DNA from: an uncultured beta proteobacterium
GTDB taxonomy: Bacteria > Pseudomonadota > Gammaproteobacteria > Burkholderiales > Burkholderiaceae_E
Assembly (NCBI GenBank): GCA_903934295.1
Contig: CAIZNI010000054.1
Span: 1 to 64,000, forward strand
Reading direction: 5' to 3'
DNA length: 64,000 nt
Of the stretch, positions 63,376-64,000 are shown piece by piece. The position numbers and the translations under genes are program-made. Positions within the stretch are counted from its first letter, which is position 1. Every line of letters begins with the position of its first letter. The notes under the pieces are model-generated. The model searched no databases. It was not told the DNA's origin and was given only the letters and a program-made list of their open reading frames with translations.

Positions 63376-64000
63376 TCAGTCGATCAGCGCCCCGCCCGGC
63401 TCATGGAAGGGGTGCGGGCCGTCGAATTCGCCGATCGCCGCCAGGTGCGTCACCACGCCGGTGGCCGGCGTGTAGGCGTGCAGCCGAAAGCCCGGGGGCT
63501 CCATCGCGAAGGCCGAGGCGGCTTGGGGCGAGAGGTCGAGGCAGACCTGGTGGGCGGGCGCCGGACTCGTCGAGGCGATGGTGCCGGCGAAACGCACGTC
63601 GATCGCGCGGTGCAGATGACCGCAGATGATGCGCTCGATGTTGTCATGGGCGGCCACCAGCCGGCGCAGGCGCTCATGGCCCGAGCGCAGGCCGATCGCG
63701 TCCATGTGCCCGATCAGGGTGGTGAACGGCGGGTGGTGCATCGCCACGATCACCGGTTCGCCGGCGCAGGCGGCCAGCTCGCGCTCGAGCCAGTCGAGCC
63801 GCACGTCGCACAGTTCGCCGTGGCTCTGCCCGGGCACGGTGGTGTCGAGCGTCAGCAGGCGGATCGCGCCGATGCGCACCGAGTACTGCAGGAAGCCGCC
63901 CGCCATCGGCGCGGCCAGCCACGGATCATCCGCGAAGCAGGCCCGCATCATCGCCGGATCGTCGTGGTTGCCGGGCATCAGGTAGACCGGCTGGCGGATC
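63376..64000 (-). CDS. CpdA-like metallophosphoesterase (5' end outside window)
   Basis: The coding frame is open to the right edge, so the N-terminal metal motifs (DxH, GD) lie outside; the ATG at 63978 is internal (…RQPVYLMPGNHDD). Visible motifs: MPGNHDD, VIVAMHHPPF and ICGHLHRAID, the last three metal-binding blocks of class III cyclic-nucleotide phosphodiesterases such as CpdA/Rv0805. It probably hydrolyses 3',5'-cAMP or a related phosphodiester. About 208 residues are present of a usual 260-280. Confidence 0.85.
   Translation of the reverse strand, partial: IRQPVYLMPGNHDDPAMMRACFADDPWLAAPMAGGFLQYSVRIGAIRLLTLDTTVPGQSHGELCDVRLDWLERELAACAGEPVIVAMHHPPFTTLIGHMDAIGLRSGHERLRRLVAAHDNIERIICGHLHRAIDVRFAGTIASTSPAPAHQVCLDLSPQAASAFAMEPPGFRLHAYTPATGVVTHLAAIGEFDGPHPFHEPGGALID

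Overview
The window is a 64 kb piece of a GC-rich chromosome, almost certainly from a member of the Burkholderiales (Betaproteobacteria). Three things point there. The gene order LysM protein–dprA divergent from def–fmt–htpX–rsmB–DUF4390–ntrY–ntrX–trkA is typical of that order. There is a DUF3567 protein. There are several TctC/Bug and TRAP solute-binding systems. Nearly every base is used: no spacer exceeds 300 bases, and I saw no rRNA, tRNA, CRISPR array, insertion sequence or prophage gene.

Layout. 1–3.7 kb: the end of a membrane protein, a glycine-zipper lipoprotein, a VOC protein, an orphan Bug binding protein and a TerC exporter. 3.8–11.3 kb (minus strand): LysM protein, dprA, topB, chaC-like and an acyl-CoA ligase. 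11.5–26.2 kb (plus): def, fmt, htpX, rsmB, DUF4390, ntrYX, trkA, then a complete TRAP transporter (dctP-dctQ-dctM) sitting between trkA and trkH. 26.2–28.7 kb: a CobW-like protein that has lost its GTP-binding motifs, DUF3567, and the wreck of a copper/silver efflux (cus-type) operon. 29–36.5 kb: nitronate monooxygenase, hydrolases, rhodanese, a membrane PAS-GGDEF-EAL protein, a flavin monooxygenase and MarC. 36.5–45 kb: two crotonases, pyroglutamyl peptidase, a D-aminoacylase-like amidohydrolase, a MaoC hydratase, an MFS carrier and an orphan peptide-type ABC binding protein.

45.1–50.6 kb is the most interesting block. It holds a GT4 glycosyltransferase, a small Mpo1-like membrane protein, a membrane-anchored PLP aminomutase-like enzyme, a phosphatidylserine decarboxylase and a PlcP-type metallophosphoesterase. 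A direct repeat with Pho-box geometry lies in the divergent promoter. Together these suggest a phosphate-stress membrane-lipid remodelling locus (PlcP/Agt logic) with two extra amino-lipid enzymes. 50.7–55.7 kb: two tandem Ldh2/YlbC-type dehydrogenases, an MFS carrier and a Leu/Phe/Val-type dehydrogenase. 55.7–64 kb: dbpA coupled to a Rieske oxygenase, a long-chain acyl-CoA synthetase, a split tripartite tricarboxylate transporter (tctBA divergent from tctC), and a CpdA-like phosphoesterase cut by the right edge.

A recurring oddity is short tandem duplications (8–21 bp units) lying on or just after stop codons at many places. Coordinates and starts were read by eye. Family names come from motif recognition, not from database searches.
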